Source: Neobacillus piezotolerans (GTDB lineage Bacteria; Bacillota; Bacilli; Bacillales; Cytobacillaceae). From it: 64,000 nt of DNA. The notes under the pieces are model-generated. The model did not search any database. It saw only the letters and a list, made by a program, of their open reading frames with translations, and was not told where the DNA came from. Position numbers and translations under genes: made by a program. Location: the NCBI RefSeq assembly GCF_003362805.1, contig NZ_QNQT01000006.1:62001-126000 (forward strand). The letters run 5' to 3'. Shown one piece after another: positions 8,818 through 18,544 of the stretch (positions within the stretch are counted from its first letter, which is position 1; every line of letters begins with the position of its first letter).

Positions 8818-9891
8818 ATGAACGAGAGAACGTTGGAGCTTTTCAAAACATTGACTGAATTGCCCGGGGCGCCCGGGAACGAGCATGCTGTCAGGAAATA
8901 TATGAAGGAACGCCTTGCGCCTTATTCGGATGAAATCATCCAGGATAACCTCGGCAGCATTTTTGGTGTAAAAAAAGGCAAGGAAGGCAGCCCGAAAATA
9001 ATGGTCGCCGGCCATATGGACGAAGTTGGCTTCATGGTAACAGCAATCACTTCGAATGGCATGATTCGATTTCAGCCGCTTGGGGGCTGGTGGAGCCAGG
9101 TACTGCTTGCGCAAAGGGTTCAAATCATTACGGATAACGGCCCCGTGATCGGGGTAATCGGTTCGATTCCTCCCCATTTGCTCGATGAAGCGAAGAGGAG
9201 CAAGCCGATGGAAATCAAAAACATGCTCATTGATATCGGCGCCGATGACAAGGAAGACGCGGAACGCCTGGGCATCAGGCCGGGGCAGCAAATTTTGCCG
9301 ATTTGCCCATTTACGCCGATGGCCAATCCAAAAAAGATTCTCGCCAAGGCATGGGACAACCGATATGGCTGCGGACTGGCTGTCGAATTGCTTGAAGAAG
9401 TCGATGGGGTTGAACTTCCGAATACCCTGTATTCCGGCGCGACTGTCCAGGAGGAAGTAGGCCTACGCGGCGCCCAGACAGCTGCCAATATGATTAAACC
9501 GGACTTGTTCCTTGCGCTTGACGCTAGCCCTGCTAACGATGCGGCTGGGAATAAGGAGGAATTCGGGCAGCTGGGCAAAGGGACGTTATTAAGGATTCTC
9601 GACCGTTCAATGGTGACCCATCGCGGAATGAGGGAATTTGTACTCGACACGGCTGAGACCCACAATATCCCATATCAGTATTTTGTATCCGCGGGAGGCA
9701 CGGATGCGGGACGGGTCCATACTTCCCTGGAAGGAATCCCGAGCGCAGTTATCGGTATTTGCGCCCGTTACATCCATACACATGCTTCTATTATGCACGT
9801 GGATGACTATGCTGCTGCAAAGGAATTGCTCGTAAGGCTTGTTAAAGCGTTTGATAAAACAACAGTGGAAACTATTAAATCGCAAAGCTGA
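8818..9891 (+). CDS. ytoP: M42 family metallo-aminopeptidase YtoP
   Basis: Zinc- or cobalt-dependent aminopeptidase of the M42 (glutamyl aminopeptidase/PepA-cellulase-associated) family. Visible metal and catalytic motifs are AGHMDEVGF (near residue 65), AWDNRYGC, the catalytic VQEEVGLRG (near residue 214), ALDASPAND and GGTDAGRVH. The length of 357 residues is canonical. TTAGGGAG precedes the ATG. It is probably cytoplasmic and acts on peptides released in protein turnover. A weak terminator-like hairpin follows at 10001. Confidence 0.92.
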   Translation: MNERTLELFKTLTELPGAPGNEHAVRKYMKERLAPYSDEIIQDNLGSIFGVKKGKEGSPKIMVAGHMDEVGFMVTAITSNGMIRFQPLGGWWSQVLLAQRVQIITDNGPVIGVIGSIPPHLLDEAKRSKPMEIKNMLIDIGADDKEDAERLGIRPGQQILPICPFTPMANPKKILAKAWDNRYGCGLAVELLEEVDGVELPNTLYSGATVQEEVGLRGAQTAANMIKPDLFLALDASPANDAAGNKEEFGQLGKGTLLRILDRSMVTHRGMREFVLDTAETHNIPYQYFVSAGGTDAGRVHTSLEGIPSAVIGICARYIHTHASIMHVDDYAAAKELLVRLVKAFDKTTVETIKSQS

Positions 9892-10000
9892 AAACAACGC
9901 TGAAGATAGGAACCAGAACGAGAAATATTTTTATTCCTTTCAGTTCGGTTTCATCGGGAAGGCGGATATGCGTTTTATATGAACAACTGGAATAGTGAAA

Positions 10001-10039
10001 GGTGCCTTCGCCGAAGATAGTGGTGAAGGCATCTTTGTT
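10001..10039 (+). terminator. Terminator-like hairpin after ytoP
   Basis: Stem TGCCTTCGCC / GGTGAAGGCA (one wobble) followed by TCTTTGTT. The T-tract is interrupted. Confidence 0.5.
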
Positions 10040-10085
10040 GGAAAGGGCTTTTCATGTATTTTTGGCATCACGGAGGTAAAGGAAA

Positions 10086-10610
10086 ATGAAAATTATAATA
10101 GGATCTGAGAATCCGGCTAAGGTTGCAGCAGTCAAAAACGTGTTTGGCATGGCAGGCATGGAAATAGTGGCAATCGATGTTCCATCCAATGTTTCAGTAC
10201 AGCCTTTTTCGGATGAGGAAACGAAAGAGGGGGCAATAAACCGTGCCTTGGGCGCCTTGGAGCATGGAGACGGCGACATCGGGATTGGCCTTGAAGGCGG
10301 AGTGCATATGACGAAGCACGGGCTTCTCCTGTGCAATTGGGGTGCCTTGGCAGTTCCGGGATACCCCCCATTAATCGCGGGAGGTGCGAGAATACAGCTT
10401 CCCGATGAAATCGCGGGAAAACTTCTTGCCGGCAGGGAACTTGGCCCTGTAATGGATGAATACACAAAGAAAAAAAATATTCGGAAAAATGAAGGGGCAA
10501 TCGGAATTTTTACTAATGGCCAAATCAACCGTTCCGAAATGTTCACGCATGTAATTAAGCTTTTAGCAGGGCAATATGAATACCGGAAAGCCGGATCGAC
10601 ACAATCTTAA
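10086..10610 (+). CDS. DUF84 family protein, probable inosine/xanthosine triphosphatase
   Basis: 174 residues. The N-terminal IIIGSENPAKVAAVKNVF and central DIGIGLEGGV are signatures of the YjjX/DUF84 family. Characterised members hydrolyse non-canonical purine nucleoside triphosphates (ITP, XTP), cleaning the nucleotide pool. The family is related in fold to the HAM1 pyrophosphatases. The start ATG has GGAGG about nine bases upstream. The immediate neighbours (ytoP, a lipoprotein) suggest no pathway link. I assign activity only by family. Confidence 0.78.
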   Translation: MKIIIGSENPAKVAAVKNVFGMAGMEIVAIDVPSNVSVQPFSDEETKEGAINRALGALEHGDGDIGIGLEGGVHMTKHGLLLCNWGALAVPGYPPLIAGGARIQLPDEIAGKLLAGRELGPVMDEYTKKKNIRKNEGAIGIFTNGQINRSEMFTHVIKLLAGQYEYRKAGSTQS

Positions 10611-10641
10611 TTCCTATTCCTGGCAATTTACTGGGAGAGGG

Positions 10642-10670
10642 TTGTCACCTGTTGTCCATGGGAGTATGAT
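10642..10670 (+). promoter_or_regulatory. Sigma-A promoter of the lipoprotein gene, TTGTCA-N17-TATGAT
   Basis: Good hexamers with ideal 17-bp spacing. Predicted start near 10677, leaving a roughly 100-base leader before the ATG at 10780. Confidence 0.6.
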
Positions 10671-10779
10671 AGAGGAAAAAGAAGAATTTTGTCGGATTGT
10701 CTCGATAAGGGCAATTCTACTTGCATGCTCCAAACAGATGGCCAGCCCGATAAGGGTGCCTGCCGGGAGGGATTGAAAG

Positions 10780-11295
10780 ATGAAAAGATTTACTCGGGCC
10801 GCTGTGCTCCTGATTTCATGCGCCATGTTACTCGCTGCATGCGGAAAGGCATCGTTCCAGGAAGAAAACGCGAAAGCCGTTGTAGCAGCCAAAACCGTGT
10901 TTAACGAAAATAGAAAAAAACCGAACAATAAAACTAAAGACATAGATTTCTACTTGCCCTTCGGATATGAAATTAAAAGGAATTCCCCGAACAATATCCT
11001 ATTGAAAAATGGTTCAAAGACGTATATCCTGTTCTACAATCCAAATGAAGCCATGGACAGCGATGTAGTCTATAAAGCATCCGTTGCCCAATACGAAAAG
11101 CTTGAAACGAATAAGCAGTTTAAGGGGAAGGGGAAGCTCGGCTTTTTGCTGGTTGAACGGCTGGACGGAGGCATGAATACGCTGACCGTTGGCGTCGGCG
11201 GGGTAAAAATTACAACGGAAATGAAAACCGCGGACTTGGATGATGAGGCTAAAGCAATGATGCAAATTGCGAATTCCGCTAAAATCAAAAAATAG
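10780..11295 (+). CDS. Small predicted lipoprotein of unknown function
   Basis: 171 residues. The N-terminus has a charged MKRFTR, a hydrophobic core and a lipobox LAAC with the lipidated cysteine at C21, so the mature protein should be anchored on the outer leaflet of the cytoplasmic membrane. The rest is Lys-rich with mixed alpha/beta character and contains no motif I recognise. AGGGATTG precedes the ATG. It has its own sigma-A promoter at 10642 and a hairpin after the stop, so it is probably monocistronic. I cannot assign a function. Confidence 0.8.
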   Translation: MKRFTRAAVLLISCAMLLAACGKASFQEENAKAVVAAKTVFNENRKKPNNKTKDIDFYLPFGYEIKRNSPNNILLKNGSKTYILFYNPNEAMDSDVVYKASVAQYEKLETNKQFKGKGKLGFLLVERLDGGMNTLTVGVGGVKITTEMKTADLDDEAKAMMQIANSAKIKK

Positions 11296-11305
11296 GAAGA
11301 ACTTC

Positions 11306-11337
11306 AGCGGAAGGCAGCTGCCTCCGCTATTTGTTTG
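11306..11337 (+). terminator. Terminator-like hairpin after the lipoprotein gene
   Basis: Stem AGCGG-A-AGGCAG / CTGCCT-CCGCT with a bulge, then ATTTGTTTGTT. Confidence 0.55.
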
Positions 11338-11497
11338 TTAAAACCGGGATTGGGGAAATATAAAGTGAAACTTTCCAATTGCCCGCTTGGGAGACGTGTT
11401 TTCGTCCATTGCGGGGCGAATGATTAGACCAGATTGAAACAGCTTGATATGATTGGAACATAGGTTTTTGCCAAATGGTGAAACAGGAGGAATTCAG

Positions 11498-11812
11498 ATG
11501 AAACAGTTGGAGTCAATGGAGCAGTTCGAAGAATTTAAAAATGGGGGGAAACATGTTTTCATGTTTTCCGCGGACTGGTGCCCGGACTGCAGGGTGATCG
11601 AGCCTGTTATGCCGGACATTGAAGAAAAGTTCAAGGACTTTACTTTTGTTTATGTGGACAGGGACAAATTCATAGACTTGTGCCAACAGCTTGATGTATA
11701 CGGAATCCCAAGTTTCATTGGCTTTGAAGGCGGAAAGGAACTCGGCCGTTTTGTCAGCAAGGATCGAAAAACACCAGAGGAAATCACAGGATTTATGACA
11801 GGCCTGCGCTAA
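11498..11812 (+). CDS. ytpP: Thioredoxin-like protein YtpP
   Basis: 104-residue thioredoxin-fold protein with active site WCPDC (W27, C28, C31) and the cis-proline loop GIPS. The WCPDC rather than WCGPC site places it with thioredoxin-like proteins of the thiol-redox network rather than the main TrxA. ATG 11498 follows AGGAGGAATT; longer in-frame starts upstream lack a ribosome site. It precedes ytpQ, as in B. subtilis, but a strong terminator lies between them here. Confidence 0.87.
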   Translation: MKQLESMEQFEEFKNGGKHVFMFSADWCPDCRVIEPVMPDIEEKFKDFTFVYVDRDKFIDLCQQLDVYGIPSFIGFEGGKELGRFVSKDRKTPEEITGFMTGLR

Positions 11813-11822
11813 TCGGCTGCAC

Positions 11823-11853
11823 CTCCATCCCTCATTCGGGATGGAGTTTTTTT
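11823..11853 (+). terminator. Terminator of ytpP
   Basis: Perfect 9-bp stem CTCCATCCC / GGGATGGAG followed by seven T. Confidence 0.9.
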
Positions 11854-11953
11854 GCCGGTGAGGGTTTGATTTGTCAGGTTTATACTTGCTGGAAGCGTTC
11901 GGTGAATGCCCGGCAAGCATACGGCCTGTTACTATAGTATGGAGGATCAATAC

Positions 11954-12769
11954 ATGAAAATGGATAGCAGGAAAATGAGGGGAATCCTCGAGGAAAGGCT
12001 GTCAAAGCCGGGGCGTGTGTTTACCTATAACAGGGACAAGGATAATCTGAGGGTCGAAAATGAAGAAAGCGGCAAGGGAATAACCGTATCCCTCCCTGGA
12101 ATCGTCGCCAAATGGCACGAGAAGAAAGAAAAAGCGATTGATGAAGTTGTTTATTATATAGAAGAAGGCTTGCAGGCAATGGATAGCGAGGCAACGATAA
12201 AAGGCGGGGAGAAAAAAATCTTCCCGGTTATCCGCTCCGCGTCTTTTCCAGTTGAACCTGAAGAAGGAAATCCATTCCTTTATGACGAGCATACCGCCGA
12301 AACAAGAGTGTACTATGCGTATGATATGGGGAATTCATACAGGCTGATTGATTCGCGGCTCTTGAAGAAGGAAGGCTGGGAACCGGGTCAAATCAGGGAA
12401 ATGGCCATGTTCAATGTTAGATCCCTTCCTGTCCCGCTAAAAGAAGACACAGTTGCTGGAAATACGTTTTACTTTCTGAATACAAATGATGGCTACGATG
12501 CGAGCAGGATTCTCAACAAAGGCTTCTTGGCTGAAATGAGCGCAAGGATTACGGGAACGATGGCGATTGCGATCCCACATCAGGATGTCCTGATCATCGC
12601 CGATATCCGCAATGATACTGGATATGATGTGCTTGCGCAAATGGCGATGAGTTTTTTCGCTGCCGGGAAAGTACCTGTCACAGCATTGTCCTTTTTGTTT
12701 GAGAATGGCGAACTAGAGCCGATTTTTATTCTTGGCAAAAACAAGCCACGGAAAAAACCCGAAAAATAA
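11954..12769 (+). CDS. ytpQ: DUF1444 family protein YtpQ
   Basis: 271-residue soluble protein of the DUF1444 family, widespread in Bacillaceae and of unknown function. No transmembrane segment or catalytic motif is evident; the C-terminus is Lys/Pro-rich ([10 protein letters not shown]). ATG 11954 is chosen over an upstream in-frame start because GGAGGATC lies six bases before it. In B. subtilis ytpR lies between ytpQ and sftA; here no ytpR-like frame exists and sftA follows after about 170 bases. Confidence 0.83.
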   Translation: MKMDSRKMRGILEERLSKPGRVFTYNRDKDNLRVENEESGKGITVSLPGIVAKWHEKKEKAIDEVVYYIEEGLQAMDSEATIKGGEKKIFPVIRSASFPVEPEEGNPFLYDEHTAETRVYYAYDMGNSYRLIDSRLLKKEGWEPGQIREMAMFNVRSLPVPLKEDTVAGNTFYFLNTNDGYDASRILNKGFLAEMSARITGTMAIAIPHQDVLIIADIRNDTGYDVLAQMAMSFFAAGKVPVTALSFLFENGELEPIFILGKNKPRKKPEK

Positions 12770-12937
12770 CTCACACAGGCCTTTTGGCTTATATTTGAGG
12801 AAATGAAATTAGTAATGATTTCCCTCATCCGATACTATTTGCCCAATCCAGTGCTTTTTCGCTAAAATTCTCGGAATCCTGTCGAAGTTTTGCGAAATCC
12901 TGATAAAATAGAGAGAAGAAGTTTTTGGGAAAGAGTG

Positions 12938-15643
12938 ATGGATTTGAGTTTTATTAAAAATTTATATAAAAGGCTGTTGAATAATCCAGGTAAATCCGAG
13001 AAGGAGGAAATGGAAGTTCAGCCGCAATCCCCAAAAAGGGATAGAATAAATAGAGAGCTTGATGTGAAAGTCATTTATGATTACCCGAAAGGCAACTTCC
13101 GGTTTCCACTCATTCCGGATGAAAAAAAGCCACTTGAGAGGAAACCACGATTCACTGAAACTGTAAAAGATACAAAAGCCAGGCAGCAGCGAAATGAAGA
13201 ACCGGCAAAACAGGAACGGCCGCAAAAAAAGGTCCGCCCGTTTACTCCTACCGATGTGCCATCACCTATCTATGGTTTTTCAAAACCTGCTAAAAAGGAA
13301 TATAAGGAAGATGTGGAATATGAACTGAGCGGCTTTATATCCGGCGAAGATGAGGTATTCGGGAAAACGCCAATCAAAAAGGTGGAGCCGGATCAGGCTG
13401 CAAGGCTCTTGCCGGATTCGCTAAGTGTGCGGGAAGTTCCGCGGGATATAGAGCCCGAGCTTCCAACAGAAGTTCAGCATGGAACAGAGATTCCATGGGC
13501 ACCTGAGCCCCCGCAAGGAGAAGAAGTCCTGGCTGGGACAGAGATCCCGAGGGCAACAGAAGGGACAGAAGATTCAGTTGGGCCCATGGAGGCAGATGTC
13601 CATTACATACAACATGGAAAATCAGCCTTGGATGAAGGATTGACCGAGCCAGTCGGGGATGGGCAGCATCATGCAATTGAAAATGGGCAAACAGTCAATC
13701 AAAAAGATAAAGAGTTTATCCTGGAGGATGATACCCGGCTATCTTTTGATAAAAAGGAACAGAGTACACTGCCGACATATGAACAGCGTTTGGAAGAAGA
13801 AGATGCCCTGCGCAAATTGCTGAATCAGGGGCGGGATGAATTCGCGAATACGATACAGGAAGAGCCGATCGCGGTTAGCAAAGCTGCCCAAGATTCCCTG
13901 CATGCTTTTACGGCTGCCGGAAAAGGGATTGATTCCAGACCGGAAGCTAGTACTGAACCGGAAACCCTTTCCGAACCGCGTGCAGGCGTCCCATCGAGCC
14001 AAGCTGTGCCTGAGTCCAATGTGGAGCCTCAGGTTGAGGAAAAACCTTCTTCCGGGCGCTCCCACCTGCCGTTTAACGTCCTTATGCTTAAGCAGGATAA
14101 ACGTAAATATCAGGAAAACAAAATTGGGAAAAGCCAGCCGGTTCAGTCCTTTTCGTTAGCGGATACGAAGCAGGCCGGAGGGGAGAGCGAGGTCGGGAAT
14201 CCCGGGGTAAGTGATGGTTACAGCTTTCCAGGGCTCAATCTCCTCAATCCTCCCGTGAAAGCTGAAGGCGATCCGTGCTGGCTGGATGAAAGAAAAAAAA
14301 TGCTTGATGAAACATTGTTCAATTTCAATGTTGGCGCCAAGGTTGTCAATGTGACCCAGGGCCCGTCTGTCACGCGTTTTGAAGTCCATCCCGAGCCAGG
14401 GGTGAAAGTAAACAAGGTAACCAATCTTGCGGATGATATTAAATTGAGCCTTGCAGCAAGGGACATACGGATCGAAGCCCCAATTCCGGGGAAACACACC
14501 ATTGGCATTGAAGTACCGAATCCTAAATCCCGCCCTGTCCTGATCAGCGAAATCATTGGCAGCGGCACGTTCAGGGAGAACGCTTCCCCGCTGACCGCAG
14601 TGCTTGGCCTCGATATTTCAGGAAATCCTATTGTCACGGATTTAAAGAAGATGCCGCATGGGCTTATCGCAGGGGCGACCGGGTCAGGCAAAAGTGTTTG
14701 CATCAACTCGATTCTTGTGAGCCTTCTCTATAAGGCAAGCCCGGATGACCTGAAGCTTTTGCTCATTGACCCAAAAATGGTTGAACTCGCGCCGTATAAT
14801 CGGATACCGCATTTGGTCAGTCCGGTCATTACGGACGTCAAGGCGGCCACCGCGTCCCTCAAGTGGGCGGTCGAAGAGATGGAGAGACGCTACGAATTGT
14901 TCGCCCATGCGGGGGTCCGCGATATTAACCGGTTCAACGAGCTTGCAATGGAAGCAAAGCGTTATTCTGAAAAACTGCCGTTTATAGTAATCATTATCGA
15001 TGAGCTTGCTGATTTGATGATGATGTCCCCAGCGGATGTCGAGGAGGCAATTTGCCGGATTGCCCAGAAGGCGAGAGCTTGTGGAATTCATCTTATTATT
15101 GCAACCCAGCGCCCATCGGTTGATGTCATTACCGGCCTGATAAAAGCGAATGTTCCGACCAGGATCGCTTTCTCGGTTTCGTCGCAAATTGATTCGCGCA
15201 CCATTATCGATATCGGCGGTGCCGAGCGGCTCCTTGGGCGGGGGGATATGCTGTTTTTGGAAAATGGTTCTTCCAAACCGGTCAGGCTGCAAGGAACATT
15301 CGTTTCCGACGCGGAAATTGATAAGGTTGTTTCCTTCGCAAGGGAACAAAGAAGCCCGGATTATTTGTTCGAACAGGATGAATTGCTCAAAAAAGCACAG
15401 GTTACCGAGGAAGAAGATGAGCTTTTTTATGAAGCATGCGAGTTTGTCGTTGAACAGGGCGGCGCCTCGACTTCAAGCCTTCAAAGGCGTTTCAAGGTAG
15501 GCTATAACCGTGCTGCAAGGCTGATTGATATGATGGAAGAAGCCGGATTCATTTCGGGGGCGCGTGGAAGCAAGCCGCGGGATGTCCTAATTACCGAGGC
15601 CGATTTGGAATCAATGCAGGAAGCTGGCCCTGTCCACTATTGA
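12938..15643 (+). CDS. sftA: Soluble septal DNA translocase SftA (FtsK/SpoIIIE family)
   Basis: ATP-driven double-strand DNA pump that clears chromosomal DNA from the closing septum. No N-terminal transmembrane helices, as expected for SftA and unlike SpoIIIE. A long, acidic, Pro/Glu-rich linker occupies about residues 40-430, with repeated GTEIP segments near 180-200. The FtsK motor follows, with Walker A GATGSGKS at 579-586 and Walker B IIIDELADLM around D688. A C-terminal winged-helix gamma domain (about 830-895) should read KOPS-type orienting sequences. Length is 901 residues from ATG 12938; this start lacks a strong ribosome site, and an in-frame GTG precedes it. In B. subtilis the gene is ytpS. 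Confidence 0.9.
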   Translation: MDLSFIKNLYKRLLNNPGKSEKEEMEVQPQSPKRDRINRELDVKVIYDYPKGNFRFPLIPDEKKPLERKPRFTETVKDTKARQQRNEEPAKQERPQKKVRPFTPTDVPSPIYGFSKPAKKEYKEDVEYELSGFISGEDEVFGKTPIKKVEPDQAARLLPDSLSVREVPRDIEPELPTEVQHGTEIPWAPEPPQGEEVLAGTEIPRATEGTEDSVGPMEADVHYIQHGKSALDEGLTEPVGDGQHHAIENGQTVNQKDKEFILEDDTRLSFDKKEQSTLPTYEQRLEEEDALRKLLNQGRDEFANTIQEEPIAVSKAAQDSLHAFTAAGKGIDSRPEASTEPETLSEPRAGVPSSQAVPESNVEPQVEEKPSSGRSHLPFNVLMLKQDKRKYQENKIGKSQPVQSFSLADTKQAGGESEVGNPGVSDGYSFPGLNLLNPPVKAEGDPCWLDERKKMLDETLFNFNVGAKVVNVTQGPSVTRFEVHPEPGVKVNKVTNLADDIKLSLAARDIRIEAPIPGKHTIGIEVPNPKSRPVLISEIIGSGTFRENASPLTAVLGLDISGNPIVTDLKKMPHGLIAGATGSGKSVCINSILVSLLYKASPDDLKLLLIDPKMVELAPYNRIPHLVSPVITDVKAATASLKWAVEEMERRYELFAHAGVRDINRFNELAMEAKRYSEKLPFIVIIIDELADLMMMSPADVEEAICRIAQKARACGIHLIIATQRPSVDVITGLIKANVPTRIAFSVSSQIDSRTIIDIGGAERLLGRGDMLFLENGSSKPVRLQGTFVSDAEIDKVVSFAREQRSPDYLFEQDELLKKAQVTEEEDELFYEACEFVVEQGGASTSSLQRRFKVGYNRAARLIDMMEEAGFISGARGSKPRDVLITEADLESMQEAGPVHY

Positions 15644-15692
15644 GATGTATGGCGCCGGGATAAGGGAGAATACTGAAATAAAAGGAATTTAG

Positions 15693-15718
15693 TGTTTGCC
15701 CGGCAAACATGCTATAAT
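15693..15718 (+). promoter_or_regulatory. murC promoter (extended -10) with overlapping 17-bp palindrome
   Basis: TGC-TATAAT at 15710-15718 is an extended -10 with consensus hexamer; the -35 is poor (TTAGTG at 18-bp spacing). The spacer contains a perfect dyad TGTTTGCC-C-GGCAAACA (15693-15709), a candidate operator. The protein that binds it is unknown to me. Confidence 0.55.
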
Positions 15719-15827
15719 TCAATAATGTTAGATCTGATGAAAATGTATGGCGCATCTTACCAATTAGCAAAAGCAGTTAGGTGTCATATACTGTTTTACA
15801 GAAAGACGTTTGTTGGAGGTTCTTTAT

Positions 15828-17129
15828 ATGACTATTTACCATTTAGTAGGTATCAAGGGGTCCGGAATGAGTGCACTTGCACAAGTTCTTCATGATAAGC
15901 AGTATGAGGTGCAAGGCTCCGATGTGGAAAAGCGGTTTTTTACCCAACAGGCTCTTGAGCAATCTGGAATAAAGATCCTTCCGTTTAACAAAGAAAATAT
16001 CCAGCCGGGAATGGTGGTCATCGCGGGGAACGCGTATCCTGACACACATGAGGAAATTCAGGAAGCATTCAGGCTTGGCCTTGAGGTGATCAGGTACCAT
16101 CGTTTCCTCGGTGATTTCATGCAAAACTTTGTCAGTGTCGGTGTTACCGGCGCGCATGGAAAGACATCGACAACCGGGCTGCTTGCCCATGTCATGAAAG
16201 GGGCGAAGCCTACGTCCTACTTGATTGGGGACGGGACAGGCAAGGGTGAGCTCGATGCCCATTATTTTGTGTTTGAAGCATGTGAATACAGGCGTCACTT
16301 CCTGTCCTATTTCCCGGACTATGCCATTATGACGAATATCGACTTTGATCATCCCGACTATTTTGCCAATATTGAAGATGTTTTTTCGGCATTCCAGCAA
16401 ATGGCCCTTCAGGTCAAAAAAGGCATTATCGCATGCGGGGATGACGAGCAGCTTCAAAAAATCCAGGCCAATGTGCCGGTGCTCTTTTATGGTTTTGGCG
16501 AGGATAACGACTTCCAGGCTCGGAATGTCGTAAAAAGTCCTGAAGGGACAACCTTTGATGTGTTTGTCCGTAATACGTTCTTCGATTCGTTTTCCATTCC
16601 GTCCTATGGTGACCATAATATCCTGAATTCCTTGTCAGTGATTGCGCTTTGCCATTACGAAGGGATAGACGTGAACCTTGTGAAAGAGCAGCTGAAAACA
16701 TTTGAAGGCGTAAAAAGAAGGTTTTCCGAAAAGCAGCTCGGCAGCCAAATCGTCATTGACGATTATGCCCATCATCCAACGGAGATCAAGGCAACGCTTG
16801 ATGCTGCAAGGCAGAAATACCCGGACAGGGAAATTGTGGCCGTGTTCCAGCCGCATACCTTCACCAGGACCCAGGCGTTCCTTCAGGAATTTGCAGATAG
16901 CCTTAGCCTGGCAGACAAAGTGTACCTGTGCGACATATTCGGTTCCGCTAGGGAAAAACAGGGCAAACTCTCCATCAAGGACCTTGAGGAAAAGATTGGC
17001 GGGGCGGAGGTCATTTCGGAGGAAGGCACTACCATTCTCCGGGGACATGAAGGCAGCGTCATTATTTTCATGGGCGCCGGAGATATCCAGAAATTCCAGG
17101 AAGCTTATGAAAAAGCTTATACCGCTTAA
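15828..17129 (+). CDS. murC: UDP-N-acetylmuramate--L-alanine ligase MurC
   Basis: ATP-dependent ligase adding L-alanine to UDP-MurNAc, the first peptide-stem step of peptidoglycan synthesis in the cytoplasm. N-terminal UDP-binding [11 protein letters not shown] (residues 8-18), ATP-binding GAHGKTST (108-115), and the Mur-ligase motif [13 protein letters not shown] are all present. The 433-residue length is standard. ATG 15828 follows TTGGAGGT; the upstream in-frame extension is not needed. It is preceded by an extended -10 promoter and followed by a strong terminator. Confidence 0.96.
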   Translation: MTIYHLVGIKGSGMSALAQVLHDKQYEVQGSDVEKRFFTQQALEQSGIKILPFNKENIQPGMVVIAGNAYPDTHEEIQEAFRLGLEVIRYHRFLGDFMQNFVSVGVTGAHGKTSTTGLLAHVMKGAKPTSYLIGDGTGKGELDAHYFVFEACEYRRHFLSYFPDYAIMTNIDFDHPDYFANIEDVFSAFQQMALQVKKGIIACGDDEQLQKIQANVPVLFYGFGEDNDFQARNVVKSPEGTTFDVFVRNTFFDSFSIPSYGDHNILNSLSVIALCHYEGIDVNLVKEQLKTFEGVKRRFSEKQLGSQIVIDDYAHHPTEIKATLDAARQKYPDREIVAVFQPHTFTRTQAFLQEFADSLSLADKVYLCDIFGSAREKQGKLSIKDLEEKIGGAEVISEEGTTILRGHEGSVIIFMGAGDIQKFQEAYEKAYTA

Positions 17130-17150
17130 CAGATGAATAGGATGACAACA

Positions 17151-17181
17151 AAAGGATGCAGGCGTGCCTGCATCCTTTTTT
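17151..17181. terminator. Terminator between murC and ampS
   Basis: Perfect 11-bp stem AAGGATGCAGG / CCTGCATCCTT with four-base loop and T-tracts on both strands; likely serves both convergent genes. Confidence 0.9.
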
Positions 17182-17219
17182 AATAAGTAGGCGATAAGGG
17201 TCGCGGACATGCTTGAATG

Positions 17220-18335
17220 TTACTTCAGGTTCTCCGGATTCAGCTTATCAAGTTCCGGTATGACGAACCGGCCATCTTTCCTGATTAACACATCATCAAA
17301 GTATATTTCACCGCCGCCATACTCAGGGCGCTGGATGTTGACCATATCCCAATGGATGTTGGAGTGGTTTCCGTTATACGCGTCATCATAGCATTGGCCA
17401 GGGGTAAAATGGAAGCTCCCGTCGATTTTTTCATCGAACAGAATATCCTGCATCGGAGTCTGAATATACGGATTTACGCCAATTGCAAACTCCCCGACAT
17501 ACCGGGCGCCTTCGTCCGTATCAAAAATTTTGTTGATGCGTTCAGAGTCATTGGACGCCGCCTCAACGATTTTTCCGTCCTTAAATGTCAGCTTGACGTT
17601 TTCAAAGGTGAAACCTTGGTATGGTGACGGGGTATTGTATGTAATTGTGCCGTTTACAGAGTCCCTGACAGGCGCTGTATAGACCTCCCCATCAGGAATA
17701 TTCATGCGGCCGGCGCATTTGATTGCGGGTATATCCTTAATTGAGAAGGTTAAATCCGTCCCTGGCCCTGTAATGCGCACCTTGTCAGTTCTGTCCATCA
17801 ATTCCACGAGGCTGTCCATTGCTTCAGCCATTTTGCTGTAATCGAGATTGCATACATTGAAATAAAAGTCTTCAAATGACTCGGTGCTCATTTTTGCGAG
17901 CTGGGCCATTGATGAAGTCGGGTACCGGAGGACAACCCATTTAGTTTTCGGAACCCTGATGTCCCTGTGGACCTTTTTCCCAATGGTGCTTCCATGAATT
18001 TTCATTTTTTCATCCGGGACATCGGCATGTTCACTAATGTTATCTCCCGAGCGGAGCCCTATGTATGCATCCATTTCTTTCATGACAGCCGCTTCAAAAT
18101 CCGCGATCATCGAAAAGTTCTCCTTCTGCGCCCCCATGAGGAGCGCCCTGTCAACCTGGTGGTCTTTCAACAGTACGAACGGATAGCCGCCCGCGGCATA
18201 CGCTTCCTTAACTAGTGCAGTTACAAGTTCGTGCTGCAGCCCGAAATTTTCAATCAGCACTTTTTCTCCCTTTTGGAGCTGGACAGAGTAATTGATGAGG
18301 TTTCTGGCCAGTTTCTCAATACGTGGATCTTTCAT
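17220..18335 (-). CDS. ampS: M29 family aminopeptidase (AmpS-like)
   Basis: Metal-dependent aminopeptidase of family M29, cytoplasmic, releasing N-terminal residues from peptides. Family landmarks present are PDGEVYTAPV and GEFAIGVNP with metal-binding glutamates, FHFTPGQCY, and HSNIHWDMV with histidine and aspartate ligands. The 371-residue length is slightly shorter than the roughly 410 of many M29 enzymes, though the C-terminal landmarks are intact. ATG 18335 is chosen because GGAGG lies eight bases upstream; the TTG at 18350 overlaps that site. It is convergent with murC and divergent from ytxG. Confidence 0.88.
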   Translation of the reverse strand: MKDPRIEKLARNLINYSVQLQKGEKVLIENFGLQHELVTALVKEAYAAGGYPFVLLKDHQVDRALLMGAQKENFSMIADFEAAVMKEMDAYIGLRSGDNISEHADVPDEKMKIHGSTIGKKVHRDIRVPKTKWVVLRYPTSSMAQLAKMSTESFEDFYFNVCNLDYSKMAEAMDSLVELMDRTDKVRITGPGTDLTFSIKDIPAIKCAGRMNIPDGEVYTAPVRDSVNGTITYNTPSPYQGFTFENVKLTFKDGKIVEAASNDSERINKIFDTDEGARYVGEFAIGVNPYIQTPMQDILFDEKIDGSFHFTPGQCYDDAYNGNHSNIHWDMVNIQRPEYGGGEIYFDDVLIRKDGRFVIPELDKLNPENLK

Positions 18336-18443
18336 TTTTTTAGCCTCCAATATTCTTCTAAGTTTACTTCACTTTTTAGTTTAACCGAAAGATGCGGCAA
18401 AGTTGACCATTTAGCTTCTTTCGAATACATTTTTACATGAGGA

Positions 18444-18470
18444 GAAGGAAAAAAAATAGTTTTATGGAAA
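18444..18470 (+). promoter_or_regulatory. Candidate sigma-H promoter of ytxGHJ
   Basis: GAAGGAAAA-N11-ATGGAAA fits the sigma-H pattern RnAGGAwWW-N11/12-RnnGAAT except for the last base. The B. subtilis operon is known to be transcribed by both sigma-B and sigma-H, which supports the call. Confidence 0.5.
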
Positions 18471-18486
18471 TAATATTAGTGCGCTT

Positions 18487-18511
18487 GTTTATTGAAATCG
18501 GGTATGGGTAA
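18487..18511 (+). promoter_or_regulatory. Sigma-B promoter of ytxGHJ
   Basis: GTTTAT-N13-GGGTAA matches the general stress sigma-B consensus (GTTT, 12-15 bp, GGGTAA/T). It lies 34 bases before the ytxG ATG. Confidence 0.7.
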
Positions 18512-18544
18512 AAGTAAGTGAAGATTAACGGAGGTGCAGTGTTT

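Noticed and set aside
11895-11925. Second copy of the murC palindrome near ytpQ (TGCCCGGCAA)
   Set aside because: Only the core matches; the flanking arms do not pair, so it is not counted as the same site.
15843-16616. Long antisense open frame (257 codons) opposite murC
   Set aside because: Shadow of a highly conserved gene; no ribosome site, no recognisable domain. The same reasoning applies to long antisense frames opposite aroA (20497-21330), acsA (26196-26963) and sftA (14684-15349).
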